From assembly GCF_007750855.1 (NCBI RefSeq), contig NZ_CP036291.1, forward strand, positions 806,001 through 870,000: a DNA stretch of 64,000 bases. The letters are read 5' to 3'. Position 1 is the stretch's first letter. Each line of letters starts with the position of its first letter. Source of the stretch: Pirellulimonas nuda (GTDB taxonomy: Bacteria; Planctomycetota; Planctomycetia; Pirellulales; Lacipirellulaceae). The position numbers were made by a program, and so were the translations under genes. The notes beneath the pieces were generated by a model that worked only from the letters and a program-made list of their open reading frames with translations, was not told the DNA's origin and made no database searches. Shown here piece by piece: positions 7,611 through 16,848 of this stretch.

Positions 7611-7938
7611 CGGTTGGCGGGCGGTTGTAGCTTGCTTTCAACCGGCGGAACACAAACCTGGTCACAAAGACCAGCAGCACGAGCCCAACAATGGCGCCCG
7701 CGACGAAGCCGATCATCAGCCCCCCGTAAACCCCTTTGTCTAGAGCAGCCCCCGTGAACATGATGGCGTAGCAGCTCGTGCCACAAGCGATGACCCCCGA
7801 AGCGAGTGCGACCAACGCCACGACCAGCGTCCCAAGCGGCCCCAGCGTGTTCGCCAAGTCGCGCACCGGGCGCTCGTCGCTCTGCGGCGGGTCGTACGGG
7901 TTGGGATCGTCGGGTATGCGTTCTGACGGAGCGCTCAT
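7603..7938 (-). CDS. small two-helix membrane protein, NPYDPPQ type (array gene 1b)
   Basis: A 111-residue protein starting at ATG 7938 (MSAPSERIPDDPNPYDPPQ). After SDERPVRDLANTLGPLG comes a helix with SGVIACGTSCYAI and a second glycine-rich helix (GFVAGAIVGLVLLVF). The start overlaps the stop of the gene at 7935-8267 by 4 bp (ATGA type), typical of coupled translation. The SDERPVRDLA segment is shared with that upstream gene, another sign of duplication. Confidence 0.8.
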   Translation of the reverse strand: MSAPSERIPDDPNPYDPPQSDERPVRDLANTLGPLGTLVVALVALASGVIACGTSCYAIMFTGAALDKGVYGGLMIGFVAGAIVGLVLLVFVTRFVFRRLKASYNRPPTDA

Positions 7939-8267
7939 CTTGAAAGCCTTTTGGTGAGCCGTCGCTGAACTCGACGCGCAATATAGATGCCGAAGATCAG
8001 CCCGGTAAGCTCCGCCACCGGAACAACCAATTTCAATAGCGCAAGGTCGCCCCGCTCTCCCAGCATGCGGATCGGAAGACCTACCGCAACTACCGTAGTG
8101 CAGCTCACCAGGGCCCCGATAATCCCAGATAGCACCATCGCCCCTGCCACGATGAACGAACCGACAACCCCCAGCCGCTTGGCCAAGTCGCGCACCGGCC
8201 GCTCGTCGCTCTGCGGCGGTTCGTACGGGTTGGGCTCTTCGCCCTCGGTCGGAGTTTCTTCTTGCAT
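7935..8267 (-). CDS. small two-helix membrane protein, NPYEPPQ type (array gene 1a)
   Basis: The 110-residue first gene of the array has NPYEPPQ at 13-19, SDERPVRDLAKRLG, a first helix with SGIIGALVSCTTVV (one cysteine kept) and a second helix near residues 80-98. It begins 13 bp after the stop of the acyl-CoA ligase gene, so the array may be read through from that gene. Function unknown. Confidence 0.8.
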   Translation of the reverse strand: MQEETPTEGEEPNPYEPPQSDERPVRDLAKRLGVVGSFIVAGAMVLSGIIGALVSCTTVVAVGLPIRMLGERGDLALLKLVVPVAELTGLIFGIYIARRVQRRLTKRLSR

Positions 8268-8279
8268 CGTGTTGTTGTT

Positions 8280-9827
8280 CTACCGCAAGTTCTCCTCGGC
8301 CATCTGCTTCAATCGCATGCGATCGATCTTGCCTGTCGCGTTGAGCGGCATCGCTTCGAGCAAGACGATCTCTTCCGGCGCCTTGTAGCCGACGTGCTCG
8401 CGCGCCGTGCCGATCAGGTCCGCGGCGGTGGGGGGTGGGACGTCGGGGTTGAGCGTCACGTAGGCCCGCACGATCTCGCCGTGCGCCAAGTCGTGGACGC
8501 CGATCACGCCGACCTGATCGACCGCCGGGTGCGCGGCCACCGCTTCTTCTACTTCCTGCGGGCAGATGTTCGAGCCGTCGTGGATGATGATCTGCTTCTT
8601 GCGGCCGCAGAACCACAGGTAGCCGTCGGCGTCCGCGCGTACCAGGTCGCCGGTGTCGAGCCAACCGTCGACGATCGTCTCGGCGGTCGCCTGCGGGTTG
8701 TTCCAGTAGCCCGGCGCGTCGGCCGGCGAGCGGACCCACAGTTGCCCCGGGGCGCCGGTGGGGACCTCGGCGCCCGAATCGTCGCGGATCGACGCTTCGT
8801 ACCCTGGGCTGAGCCGGCCGATCGACCCCAGGCGGCACTCGCCCGAGGGGGGATTGAGCGTCGCGGCGCCGATCTCGGTCATGCCGTAGCCCTCCTCGAT
8901 CGGGAAGCCGGCCAGCGCGGTAAACTCGCGCTCCAGTTCCTCGGCCACCTTGTCGCCGCCAGAGAAGCAGAAGCGGATCGAAGCGAAGTCGGACGGCGAG
9001 GCGTCGTGGTCGCGCACCAGGGCTGCCAACGCCGCCGGCAGCATCCACAGCACGGTGGGCGCAAACCGCCGTAGCAGCGGGAGGACCTCGTGGCCGTCGG
9101 TTGCGCGGGGGATCACCAGCCGCCCCCCGGCGGCCAGCGTGAGCAGCCCGAACAACGAGCCGCCGATGTGCGAGAACGACGCGCCGGGCAGCATCGTATC
9201 GGCAGGGGTCATCTCCATCCCCTGGATCGCGGCGGCGATCATCGCGCCGAAAGAGCGACGCGAATGGGTCACTCCCTTGGGGCGGCCGGTGCTGCCGGAG
9301 GTGAAGTAGATGAAGGCCGGCCCGTCGGGCTCGGGCGTTGGCAGCGGGTCGTCGGTCGGCGGCTGGGCGACCAACTCCTCAAAACGCCGCCCCGCGCCCG
9401 CCGCTGTCTTGTAGCGGACCACTCCCAGCGGGAGGCGCTCCGCCCACACGCTGGCTGCGATGTCTGCGTCGCGCTCGGCGTGGTGCAACAGCAACGCCGC
9501 GCCGCTGACCTGGAGCGCGTGATCGATCTCGGGCGGCATGTAGCGGTAGTTGAGCGGCGTCGCTGCCAAGCCCCCCTTGAGACACGCTAGGTAGTGGATG
9601 ACCAGCGCCGGGCGGTTGGGCATCAGCGAGGCGACCCGGTCCCCCGGCGCCAGGCCGATGCCCAGGTACGCACGGGCGAGCGCGTCGCTCTGCCGATCGA
9701 GTTCGCGCCAGGAGAGTTCCGTCTCGGCAGAAACTAGCGCCAGCTCGTCCGGCTTGGTCCGCAGCCCGTGGCCGATCAAGTCGTCGATGGGGCTGGGAGT
9801 CGTGAGCGCGGGGCCGGCGAGGGGCAT
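8280..9827 (-). CDS. AMP-dependent acyl-CoA synthetase/ligase
   Basis: A 515-residue ANL-superfamily adenylating enzyme: YFTSGSTGRPKG (174-185, ATP phosphate loop), GYGMTE (313-318), DTGDL (391-395), GRKKQ hinge region (408-412) and the C-terminal catalytic lysine K500 in NATGKIDR. The family activates carboxylic acids with ATP to acyl-AMP and usually transfers them to CoA. Length and motif set fit medium/long-chain or aryl acyl-CoA ligases; the substrate cannot be told. It is the likely first gene of the transcript that continues into the membrane protein array. It is divergent from the esterase at 9921, across a 93-bp gap holding a palindromic repeat. Confidence 0.92.
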   Translation of the reverse strand: MPLAGPALTTPSPIDDLIGHGLRTKPDELALVSAETELSWRELDRQSDALARAYLGIGLAPGDRVASLMPNRPALVIHYLACLKGGLAATPLNYRYMPPEIDHALQVSGAALLLHHAERDADIAASVWAERLPLGVVRYKTAAGAGRRFEELVAQPPTDDPLPTPEPDGPAFIYFTSGSTGRPKGVTHSRRSFGAMIAAAIQGMEMTPADTMLPGASFSHIGGSLFGLLTLAAGGRLVIPRATDGHEVLPLLRRFAPTVLWMLPAALAALVRDHDASPSDFASIRFCFSGGDKVAEELEREFTALAGFPIEEGYGMTEIGAATLNPPSGECRLGSIGRLSPGYEASIRDDSGAEVPTGAPGQLWVRSPADAPGYWNNPQATAETIVDGWLDTGDLVRADADGYLWFCGRKKQIIIHDGSNICPQEVEEAVAAHPAVDQVGVIGVHDLAHGEIVRAYVTLNPDVPPPTAADLIGTAREHVGYKAPEEIVLLEAMPLNATGKIDRMRLKQMAEENLR

Positions 9828-9858
9828 GGGGATTCCGATCCAAACGGAGCGAAGAGCA

Positions 9859-9905
9859 TGTAGGATGGGTCAGCGGTCGCCGTGGCGGCCCCGACCCATC
9901 CTACA
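9859..9905. repeat. 'taggatgggt' palindrome
   Basis: Arms tgtaggatgggtc and gacccatcctaca enclose ~20 bases. It sits in the divergent promoter region between the acyl-CoA ligase and the esterase and touches the esterase Shine-Dalgarno (aggag, 9905-9909). Confidence 0.85.
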
Positions 9906-9920
9906 GGAGTTGCTGCTGCT

Positions 9921-10700
9921 ATGCCCGGTTGGTCGGAAGTAGAATTGGCCGGGCACGGTTGCTCGGTGTTTGAGCCGCTGGAACCCTCACCGCACGGGTA
10001 TACGCTCATCTACCTGCACAGCGTGGGGCTCGAAGACCTGCGAGACTGCCCGGGGTACGCCGCCCAGCTCCAGCGGCGGGGGCTGCGGATGATCGCGCCG
10101 CGCACGGGGCTGAGCTGGTGGGTCGATAAAGTTTGCGATGAGTTCGATCCGGACGTTACCGCGGAGCGGTACGTGGCTGACGCGGTGCTCCCGTACATCG
10201 CCGAGCGGTGGGGCGTGCGGCCCCCCGGGATCGGACTGCTGGGCGTCAGCATGGGGGGGCAGGGGGCGCTGCGGTTGGCGTACCGCAAGCCCAGCCTGTT
10301 CCCGGTGGTCGCGGCCGTGTCGCCGGCGGTCGACTTTCAGAACTGGATGACCTACGGCGCCGCGGCCTTCAGCGGTGAAGAGCAACGCGGGCGCGAGGCC
10401 TCGCTGTGGCAGATGTACGGCGACCCCGAGCGGGCCCGGCAAGACACCGCTACGCTGCACGTTCACCCGCTCAACTGGCCGCGCAACCAGATGTTCGTCT
10501 GCGACCCGGACGACCCTTGGCACGAGTCGTGCGACCGGCTGCACATGAAGCTCGGCTCGCTGGGGGTGCCGCACGAGCACGACTTGGAGACGCGCGCCGG
10601 GGGGCATAGCTGGGACTACTTCGATGCGATGGCGCCGCGGGTGTTCGACTTTCTGGTCGAGCGGCTCGACGCAGAGCGGCGGCGTCAGCCGACGCCGTGA
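9921..10700 (+). CDS. alpha/beta hydrolase, esterase D / S-formylglutathione hydrolase-like
   Basis: The 259-residue protein from ATG 9921 has the nucleophile elbow GVSMGGQ with Ser110. A likely acid lies in the DPDDPW region and a likely His229 in GGHSWDYF, giving a Ser-Asp-His triad typical of the esterase D family. No signal peptide is present, so it is probably cytosolic. The start is preferred over the in-frame ATG at 9882 because aggag lies 11 bases before it and the earlier codons are repeat DNA. The last codons (RRRQPTP) come from a ggcgtcagccgacgcc palindrome, and the 3' end overlaps the convergent DUF3891 gene by 16 bp. Substrate unknown. Confidence 0.85.
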   Translation: MPGWSEVELAGHGCSVFEPLEPSPHGYTLIYLHSVGLEDLRDCPGYAAQLQRRGLRMIAPRTGLSWWVDKVCDEFDPDVTAERYVADAVLPYIAERWGVRPPGIGLLGVSMGGQGALRLAYRKPSLFPVVAAVSPAVDFQNWMTYGAAAFSGEEQRGREASLWQMYGDPERARQDTATLHVHPLNWPRNQMFVCDPDDPWHESCDRLHMKLGSLGVPHEHDLETRAGGHSWDYFDAMAPRVFDFLVERLDAERRRQPTP

Positions 10701-11488
10701 ACCCCCTCGGGGTGGAACCGCCAGCGGATGCGCGACGGGCGCGAGTTGGCGACCAGCTCGTCTGTGCTGAGGTAGCATCGGACGGAGGTGCAGAGCCCCC
10801 GGATGTCGCACGCCAAACGGTCCTGGTTCAGCGGCCAGGGATCGACCGCGACGTGGACGGCGCCGTCTAGGTACATGGCGTGGGGGGTGAAGGTGGTCCC
10901 GTCGTCGGTCACCAGCGGCTCGATCGGCTGCTCGAAGTCTTGGTAGCCCAGCGGGCCGTAGCAGCAGAGCCACAAGCTGATCCAGTCGAACAGGCGGACC
11001 GCGGCGAGCGACTCGGCGGCCAGCGCATCGATGTCTGCATCGGGGCGCCGGGCGGCGTAGCGTGTGAGCAGATTGCTGCGCAGGGCAGCGTTCTTATCGG
11101 TCCAGGCGACCGCGAAGGGCTCGTCGGCCTCGTCGGAGGTCTCCAGCAGCTTGAGGAAGTGTCCGGCCACGGCCGACCCGGCTAGCGGGCCGATGGCGGA
11201 CGCCGCGGCGATCGAGCCTTCCCAGAGTTGGAGAGCGGTAGGGCGGGGCAGCTCGGTGAAGCTGTACGGGGCGCCAGTCGCGGGGTCCAGCTCCGGCCTG
11301 CGTTCCCACGCGGCCCAGCCGTCGTCGTGGCGGAGGATCGCTTGTCGGACCTCGTCCTCCGCTGGCGGATAGGAAACGATTGGCGCCCGCCACGCGGCGG
11401 CCAGCGCGCCGCTCAGCCCGGCATGGGCCGGCTGCGGGATCAACAGCCAGTGCGGGGCGCCGTCAAGGTTGATCGTGCGGCGGATCAC
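10685..11488 (-). CDS. DUF3891 family protein
   Basis: This 267-residue protein shows the DUF3891 pattern: an N-terminal LLIPQPAHAGLSGALAAAW segment (a His in the first helix), RHDDGWAAWE at 53-62 with an HDD motif, and LDPATGAPYSFTELP just after. The HDD and spaced histidines recall a metal-dependent phosphohydrolase fold, but that is only an inference and no activity is known to me. The gene is convergent with the esterase and tandem with a Uma2 gene. Confidence 0.8.
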   Translation of the reverse strand: MIRRTINLDGAPHWLLIPQPAHAGLSGALAAAWRAPIVSYPPAEDEVRQAILRHDDGWAAWERRPELDPATGAPYSFTELPRPTALQLWEGSIAAASAIGPLAGSAVAGHFLKLLETSDEADEPFAVAWTDKNAALRSNLLTRYAARRPDADIDALAAESLAAVRLFDWISLWLCCYGPLGYQDFEQPIEPLVTDDGTTFTPHAMYLDGAVHVAVDPWPLNQDRLACDIRGLCTSVRCYLSTDELVANSRPSRIRWRFHPEGVHGVG

Positions 11489-11508
11489 GGCGCGTCACCC
11501 TTGCTCAG

Positions 11509-12075
11509 TTAGACGATTCCTGAAAAGACTTCCGAAACAGAGAGCTCGAAGCCGGGGAGCATGTCGCCGCCATCGAGAGTTTCGTTCTCACCCAGGATCC
11601 GAACGCCACCCGATTTGTCGTAGATGGTTACCGTCTTGCGAGACGGTAAGGCCACCCAAGCCTGTTCTGAGCCCGCGGCGATCCACATCCTTGCCTTCGC
11701 GTCTACTTCTTTCGCCGAATCGTTCGGCGACGCGACCTCAACGGCCAGGGTGGGCGCGGCGGGAAAGAACTTCTCGGCCGGCCCGACGCGTTCAAGAAGC
11801 TCAGTGCTCACAAATGCTGCATCGGGCGCGCGGACAGTGTCCGGATCGCGTCCGATAAGAAATCCGGTTTCAGCGGCGAAGGTCGTGCCCAGTCCCTGTC
11901 CTTCAATGAAATAGGAAAGGCGTGTCCCCAAACGCATCGCCACTCGCCCGTGCGTGCTGAAAGCCGGCGACATGTACACAACCTCCCCGCGGATCAACTC
12001 GCAACGCTGGCCAGCGCTGGAGATTTCAGCTAGTTCATCCGCGGTCACGAGCCGCGTCGCTGCGTCGGTGCTCAT
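11509..12075 (-). CDS. Uma2 family (DUF820) endonuclease-like protein
   Basis: The 188-residue protein has the Uma2 layout: an N-terminal ELIRGEVVYMSPA, central PDAAFVS and LAVEVASPND followed by KARMWIAAGSEQAWVA. Conserved E, D and ExxK-type positions match the PD-(D/E)XK nuclease fold assigned to this family. Uma2 proteins are abundant in planctomycetes and cyanobacteria and have no settled role. It is one of three in this window (also 32121 and 47892), all in different contexts. Confidence 0.88.
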   Translation of the reverse strand: MSTDAATRLVTADELAEISSAGQRCELIRGEVVYMSPAFSTHGRVAMRLGTRLSYFIEGQGLGTTFAAETGFLIGRDPDTVRAPDAAFVSTELLERVGPAEKFFPAAPTLAVEVASPNDSAKEVDAKARMWIAAGSEQAWVALPSRKTVTIYDKSGGVRILGENETLDGGDMLPGFELSVSEVFSGIV

Positions 12076-12116
12076 GCGGCTATTCTACCTTGTTCGGCGC
12101 GCGAGTCCAAAAACAT

Positions 12117-12151
12117 ACTCCGGCGAGCCGATCGCGACGGCTCGCCGGAGT
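12117..12151 (-). terminator. intrinsic terminator of the aldolase gene
   Basis: A perfect 14-bp stem (actccggcgagccg / cggctcgccggagt) with a 7-base loop lies about 50 bp after the aldolase stop. On the minus strand it is followed by atgttttt, giving a classic hairpin plus T-run. Confidence 0.75.
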
Positions 12152-12199
12152 TGCTGGTATTGAAGGCACGAACGCTGTCGTCGGCTGTCCGCCGTGCGG

Positions 12200-13237
12200 C
12201 TACTTGTAGTAGCTGACGAAGTCGCTGATGCTCTTGCACTTGATCTTGCCGGCGTTGCCGGCCTGGCCGAAGGCGGTCATGCGCGCCACGCAGACGTCCT
12301 TCATGGCGGCGCGGGCCGGCACCAGGTAGTCGCGGGGGTCGAACTTCTCGGGCTCGGTCGCCAGCACCTTGCGGATGGCGCCTGTGATGGCCAGGCGGTT
12401 GTCGGTGTCTACGTTCACCTTCCGCACGCCGTGCTTGATGCCCTTCTGGATCTCTTCGACCGGCACGCCGAAGGTGGGCTTAATCTTGCCGCCGTACTGG
12501 TTGATGATGTCTTGCAGCTCTTGCGGCACGCTGCTGCTGCCGTGCATCACCAGGTGGCAGTTGGGCAGGCGGCGGTGGATCTCTTCGATCCGGCTCATGG
12601 CCAGCACCTCGCCGGTGGGCTTCTTGCTGAACTTGTAGGCGCCGTGGCTGGTGCCGATGGCGACCGCCAGGGCGTCGACGCCGGTCGCGGCGACGAACTG
12701 CTCCGCCTCTTCGGGGTCGGTCAGCAATTGGTCGTGGCTCAGCACCCCCTCGGCGCCGTGGCCGTCTTCTTGCTCGCCGCCGCCGGACTCCAGCGAGCCG
12801 AGGCAGCCCAGCTCTCCCTCGACCGAAACGCCCTGCGCATGGGCCGCGTCCACCACCGCCTTGGTGACCTTCACGTTGTAGTCGAAGTCTGCGGGGGTCT
12901 TGCCGTCTTCCTTCAGGCTGCCGTCCATCATCACGCTGGTGAAGCCGTTGTCGATGGCGCTCTGGCAGGTCTCCGGGCTGTTGCCGTGGTCCTGGTGCAT
13001 GACGATCGGGATGTTGGGGTACAGCTCCGCCGCGGCCAGCATCAGGTGCTTCAGGTAGGCGTCCTGCGAGAACTTGCGGGCGCCGCGGCTGGCCTGCACG
13101 ATCACGGGGCTGTCCGTCTCGGCGGCCGCCTCCATGATGGCCTGGATCTGCTCCATATCGTTCACGTTAAACGCGGCCAGGCCGTACCCGTTCTCGGCGG
13201 CGTGGTCGAGCAGAAGACGCATGGGGACCAGGGGCAT
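12200..13237 (-). CDS. fba: class II fructose-bisphosphate aldolase
   Basis: This zinc enzyme of glycolysis/gluconeogenesis interconverts fructose-1,6-bisphosphate with DHAP and GAP. The 345-residue sequence has MHQDHGNS (zinc histidine and catalytic region), [12 protein letters not shown], a GTSHGAYKF zinc-histidine loop, VMHGSSS and the phosphate-binding KVNVDTDNR. The extended [10 protein letters not shown] loop and overall length fit the class IIB/Calvin-cycle type aldolase. The start [13 protein letters not shown] at ATG 13237 aligns with the family N-terminus. It is monocistronic, with its own hairpin terminator downstream. Confidence 0.97.
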   Translation of the reverse strand: MPLVPMRLLLDHAAENGYGLAAFNVNDMEQIQAIMEAAAETDSPVIVQASRGARKFSQDAYLKHLMLAAAELYPNIPIVMHQDHGNSPETCQSAIDNGFTSVMMDGSLKEDGKTPADFDYNVKVTKAVVDAAHAQGVSVEGELGCLGSLESGGGEQEDGHGAEGVLSHDQLLTDPEEAEQFVAATGVDALAVAIGTSHGAYKFSKKPTGEVLAMSRIEEIHRRLPNCHLVMHGSSSVPQELQDIINQYGGKIKPTFGVPVEEIQKGIKHGVRKVNVDTDNRLAITGAIRKVLATEPEKFDPRDYLVPARAAMKDVCVARMTAFGQAGNAGKIKCKSISDFVSYYK

Positions 13238-13345
13238 GGTGGGGACTCCTCAAGAATCGGGCGGGGAATGGGGGCCTGTGTTTGGCCGCCATTCTACCGA
13301 CGCGAGCCGGTAGCGTCAGCGCCCCGGGGGAGGCCCAGGATGACC

Positions 13346-13417
13346 AATGACCAAGCCTAAATGACCAACCCGCGCAGGCGATCGCCTGCGCGGGTTGGTC
13401 ATTTAGGCTTGGTCATT
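13346..13417. repeat. 72-bp perfect palindrome (tgaccaagcctaaatgacc family)
   Basis: Two 36-base half-sites are exact reverse complements with no loop, centred on gcgatcgc. A third partial copy (gatgacca) precedes it. It lies between the aldolase promoter side and the stop of the lipoprotein gene. Related sequence occurs at 63732-63878. Confidence 0.95.
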
Positions 13418-13429
13418 CTGGCTTCAGCT

Positions 13430-14257
13430 TCAGAAGAGCTTCTCGGCCGGGGTTTGGGCGACGCGGATCAGGATCGCCCGGCGGCGGCCCGATTTTTCGT
13501 CGGTGGCGTGCAGGTAGCCACCCAGCCGCGAGCCGGCCTCCTCGCTGCTGACCACCAGCAGGGTCTCGCCCGGCGCCAGGTCGACGCTCATGGCGAGGTC
13601 GTCGAATACGCGGGCCTCGCGTTGCATCGACTGGCGGCCGATCAGGCCGGTCTCGTCGGAGACGTACTTGTGCTTGGGGGCGCCGTGCCGCATCTCGGGG
13701 GTGAGCCGGACCCGGGCCCGGCCCCCCTCGACCGAGGCGAGCGTCAGGGCGTAGGTAGGGAGCGCCTGCTCGTAGGTGGCGCCCTCCATCCGGCCGTCGG
13801 GGGTCATCCACACCAGCGACGCTTCGGCCAGCTCGTCGCACGCCTGCAGGTCGAGCTGCTGCCCCGGGCGCATCTGCTTGATCCGCCGAGAGACGCCCGT
13901 CTCGCGGAGCAGATCGCCCGTGTCGTTCGAGCCCGACGCGCCGTCGGGGTTGAGCATCTTCACCACCTCGTCGGGCAGCGCGCCGCCGAACACGCCGGCC
14001 CGCAGCCCGTTGTCGGCCAGGCGGCGGCGGACGGCGGCGTCGACGCGGTGTTCGTGCAGGGCGTTCCAGAACGCGGACTCGTCGTGCTCGCCGCCGAGCG
14101 GCAGGCGGGCCCAGTAGATCTCGAGCGTGGCGGCGTCGTCCGAGCCGCGCGCGGCGCGCAGCGGGCTCTTGCCCGGCAGCGGGTCGCCCGAGTCGATCAC
14201 CAGGGTCGTGCAACCGGCTAGGCTGAAGAGGACGGTTAGTAGCAGCACTCGCTGCAT
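13430..14257 (-). CDS. putative lipoprotein of unknown function
   Basis: The 275-residue protein begins MQRVLLLTVLFSLAGCTTL, a short signal peptide ending in the lipobox LAGC, so it should be cleaved, lipidated on Cys16 and membrane-attached. The rest is soluble and has no motif I can name. An N-terminal half with regularly spaced acidic and Arg residues is followed by a likely beta-rich C-terminal half (LAPGETLLVVSSEE, GGYLHATDEKSGRRRAILI). The stop is 13 bp from a 72-bp palindrome. Probably a lineage-specific envelope protein. Confidence 0.8.
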   Translation of the reverse strand: MQRVLLLTVLFSLAGCTTLVIDSGDPLPGKSPLRAARGSDDAATLEIYWARLPLGGEHDESAFWNALHEHRVDAAVRRRLADNGLRAGVFGGALPDEVVKMLNPDGASGSNDTGDLLRETGVSRRIKQMRPGQQLDLQACDELAEASLVWMTPDGRMEGATYEQALPTYALTLASVEGGRARVRLTPEMRHGAPKHKYVSDETGLIGRQSMQREARVFDDLAMSVDLAPGETLLVVSSEEAGSRLGGYLHATDEKSGRRRAILIRVAQTPAEKLF

Positions 14258-14367
14258 CGGGGGTCTCGCTGCGTTGGTTGGGCGCGCAGGGTGCGCGCGG
14301 CGCGCGGAAGCTAGCGGTTGGGTCGCGGTGGGTCAACCTCAGCACAACGGGCGCTCAGCGGGCGGCG

Positions 14368-15180
14368 CTACGCCCCTGCTAGCTGCTCGGCGCGCTGCTC
14401 GTCGACGACCACGCGCTCGATCGCGGTGGCGCGCCCCGTGGCGGGGTCGAAATCGACCAGCGAGCCGTTGATGCGGTTGTCGTCGCTCGCGACATCGAAG
14501 GGGGTGGGGACGCCGGTAAGCGTGGCGCTGAGCACGCGATCGATGCGTCTCCCAAGGATGCTCTCGTGGGGGCCGGTCATGCCGACGTCGCACTGGAAGG
14601 CCGTGCCGCCGGGGAGGATGCGTTCGTCCGCGGTAGGGACGTGCGTGTGGGTCCCCAGAACGGCGCCGCAGCGGCCGTCGAGGTACCGGCCCATGGTCTG
14701 GGCCTCGCCGGTGGCCTCGGCGTGGAAGTCTAAGAAGCGGACCCGCACGTCGCTGGGGATCTCGCTCAGCACCCGGTCTGCGTGGCGCCAGGGGTTGTCG
14801 GCCGCGTGGGTGTTCATGAACAGCCGGCCCAGCAGGCAGAAGAAGGCGACCTGCTCGCCCGAGCGCGCTTGGACCACGGCCCAGCGCCGGCCGACCGCCT
14901 CGTCGGGGAGGTTCGCGGGGCGGACGACGTTCGGCTCGCTCTCCAACAGCGGCAGCACCTCGCGCCGCCGGTAGACGTGGTCCCCCAGCGTGACGCCGTC
15001 AACGCCGGCGGCCATCAGCTCGCGATGGATGGCGGGGTTGTACCCGGAACCGGCCGCCGCGTTCTCGGCGTTGGCGATCACCAGGTCGATCCCCTGCTGG
15101 GCGATCAACCCCGGCAGCGCCCGGCAAACAATCGCCCGCCCCGGCTTGCCGACGATGTCGCCGATGAAGAAGAGGCGCAT
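14368..15180 (-). CDS. TIGR00282/YmdB-type metallophosphoesterase
   Basis: The 270-residue protein from ATG 15180 starts MRLFFIGDIVGKPGR. It contains the metal-binding landmarks GDIVGKPGR (7-15), NAENAAAGSG, GDHVYRR, LDFHAEATGEAQ and GTHTHVPTADERIL, which together define the dimetal phosphodiesterase family of B. subtilis YmdB (2',3'-cAMP phosphodiesterase). The earlier in-frame ATG at 15222 lies before a proline-rich stretch and is unlikely. It is directly downstream of rny on the same strand, a pairing conserved in many bacteria, so a role in RNA decay or nucleotide signalling is plausible. Confidence 0.92.
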   Translation of the reverse strand: MRLFFIGDIVGKPGRAIVCRALPGLIAQQGIDLVIANAENAAAGSGYNPAIHRELMAAGVDGVTLGDHVYRRREVLPLLESEPNVVRPANLPDEAVGRRWAVVQARSGEQVAFFCLLGRLFMNTHAADNPWRHADRVLSEIPSDVRVRFLDFHAEATGEAQTMGRYLDGRCGAVLGTHTHVPTADERILPGGTAFQCDVGMTGPHESILGRRIDRVLSATLTGVPTPFDVASDDNRINGSLVDFDPATGRATAIERVVVDEQRAEQLAGA

Positions 15181-15300
15181 GGGGGGAGGAGGTGTTAGGG
15201 GTCGGGTATTGGTCGTTAGCAAAAGAGAATGAGGTGAACGCCGCCATGAATCGTCTCTTCCGTCCTAACGCCTAAAGGCTATTACCTAAAACCTCGCACG

Positions 15301-16848
15301 CTAGTGCGCGATCTCGGTGAACCTTGTCTCGCGTATCATCGTCACCTTGATCTCGCCCGGGTAGGTGAGCTGCTGTTCGAAGCTCCTGGCGATGTCGCGG
15401 GCGATCTTGGCGGCCGACTCGTCGGTGGTCCTGTCGGTCGAGGCGATCACGCGCACCTCGCGGCCCGCCTGGATGGCGAACGCTTGGTGGACCCCCTCGA
15501 AGCCGGTGGCGATGGCTTCGAGTTCTTGCATCCGCTTGATGTAGCGGTCGAGGTTCTCGCGGCGGGCCCCCGGGCGCGACGCGCTGCAGGCGTCGGCAGC
15601 GGCGCACAGCACCGTGTAGGGCATGTCGGGGCGGATGTCGTCGTGGTGGCCCAGGGCGGCGTGCACCACGGTCTCGTTCTCGCCGTAGCGCTTCAGCAGG
15701 TCGGCGCCGATCTTGGGATGGCCCCCCTCGGCGTCGTGGTCGGCCGCCTTGCCGATGTCGTGCAGCAGCCCCGCGCGGCGGGCCAGGTCGCCGTCCATGC
15801 CCAGCTCCTCGGCCAGCATGCCGGTGACAAACGCCACCTCGATCGAGTGCCGCAGCACGTTCTGGCTGTAGCTGGTGCGGTAGCGGAGGCGTCCGAGCAG
15901 CTCCACCACCTTGGGGTGCAGCCCGTGCACGCCCGCCTCCTGCTGGGCCTCTTCGCCGTGCCGGCGGATGTCCTTGTCGACCTCCACGACGGTCTCTTGC
16001 ACCAGCTCTTCGATGCGGGTGGGGTGGATCCGTCCGTCTGCGATCAGCTTGCCCAGCGCGATGCGGGCGATCTCGCGGCGCACCGGGTCGAAGGCGCTGA
16101 CGATCACCACGCCCGGCGTGTCGTCGATGATCACGTCGACGCCGGTCTCCTTCTCGAACGCGCGGATGTTGCGTCCCTCGCGGCCGATGATGCGGCCCTT
16201 CATCTCGTCGCTGGGGATGTCGACGGTGCTGGTGGTGGCGTCCGCCGTGTGGGCCGCGGCGAAGCGCTGCACGCTGGTGATCACCAACTCGCGGGCGCGG
16301 GCGTCGCAGGTCTCGGCGACGGCCTTCATGTGCTTGGTGACCAGCGCGCCCTGCTCGTTGGAGAGCTCTGTGTCGAGCCGCGCCAGGAGCTGCCGCTTGG
16401 CCTCCTCGGGGTCGAGCCCGCTGATGCGGTGCAGGGTTTGTCGCTGGACGTTCAGCAGCTTGTCCAGCTCCTCCTGCCGGCGGGCGGAGTCTTCCAGCTT
16501 CTCGGCGAGGCGCCGCTGGTTCCCCTCGACCATCTTCTCTTGCTTGCCCAGTTGATCGGCGCGCGAGCCAAGGGCGTCCTCGGTCTTGTCAAGGTGGCGT
16601 TCGCGTTCGTGCAGCTTTTGCCGCAGCACGTTGAGCTGCTCTTCCCCCTTGGCTTTCTCGGCCAGGGCGATCTCTTTGGCCTCGACCTCGGCTTCTTTGC
16701 GGCGTGTGGCGGCCTCGATGTTGGCGCGGTCGAGGATCTCGCGCGCCTCTTTTTCGGCGTCGCGTTTGCGGAGGTAGCTGAAGACCTTGACCAGCCCCAT
16801 GCCCAGCACGGCCGCGAGCAACGCGATGATGATCTCTCTGCTTGTCAT
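15301..16848 (-). CDS. rny: ribonuclease Y
   Basis: RNase Y is the membrane-anchored endoribonuclease that starts mRNA decay in many bacteria lacking RNase E. The 515-residue protein has an N-terminal membrane helix (about 5-25), a long charged coiled coil (about 30-160), a KH RNA-binding domain with [15 protein letters not shown] (218-232), and an HD catalytic domain with [10 protein letters not shown] (H363 D364) and HHDD (401-404). The order and length match the family exactly. The YmdB-type gene follows by 120 bp. The C-terminal [15 protein letters not shown] is the normal end of the family. Confidence 0.97.
   Translation of the reverse strand: MTSREIIIALLAAVLGMGLVKVFSYLRKRDAEKEAREILDRANIEAATRRKEAEVEAKEIALAEKAKGEEQLNVLRQKLHERERHLDKTEDALGSRADQLGKQEKMVEGNQRRLAEKLEDSARRQEELDKLLNVQRQTLHRISGLDPEEAKRQLLARLDTELSNEQGALVTKHMKAVAETCDARARELVITSVQRFAAAHTADATTSTVDIPSDEMKGRIIGREGRNIRAFEKETGVDVIIDDTPGVVIVSAFDPVRREIARIALGKLIADGRIHPTRIEELVQETVVEVDKDIRRHGEEAQQEAGVHGLHPKVVELLGRLRYRTSYSQNVLRHSIEVAFVTGMLAEELGMDGDLARRAGLLHDIGKAADHDAEGGHPKIGADLLKRYGENETVVHAALGHHDDIRPDMPYTVLCAAADACSASRPGARRENLDRYIKRMQELEAIATGFEGVHQAFAIQAGREVRVIASTDRTTDESAAKIARDIARSFEQQLTYPGEIKVTMIRETRFTEIAH

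Noticed and set aside
12194..13360. 388-codon plus-strand frame opposite the aldolase gene
   Set aside because: Antisense to a clear class II aldolase, with no recognisable motif.
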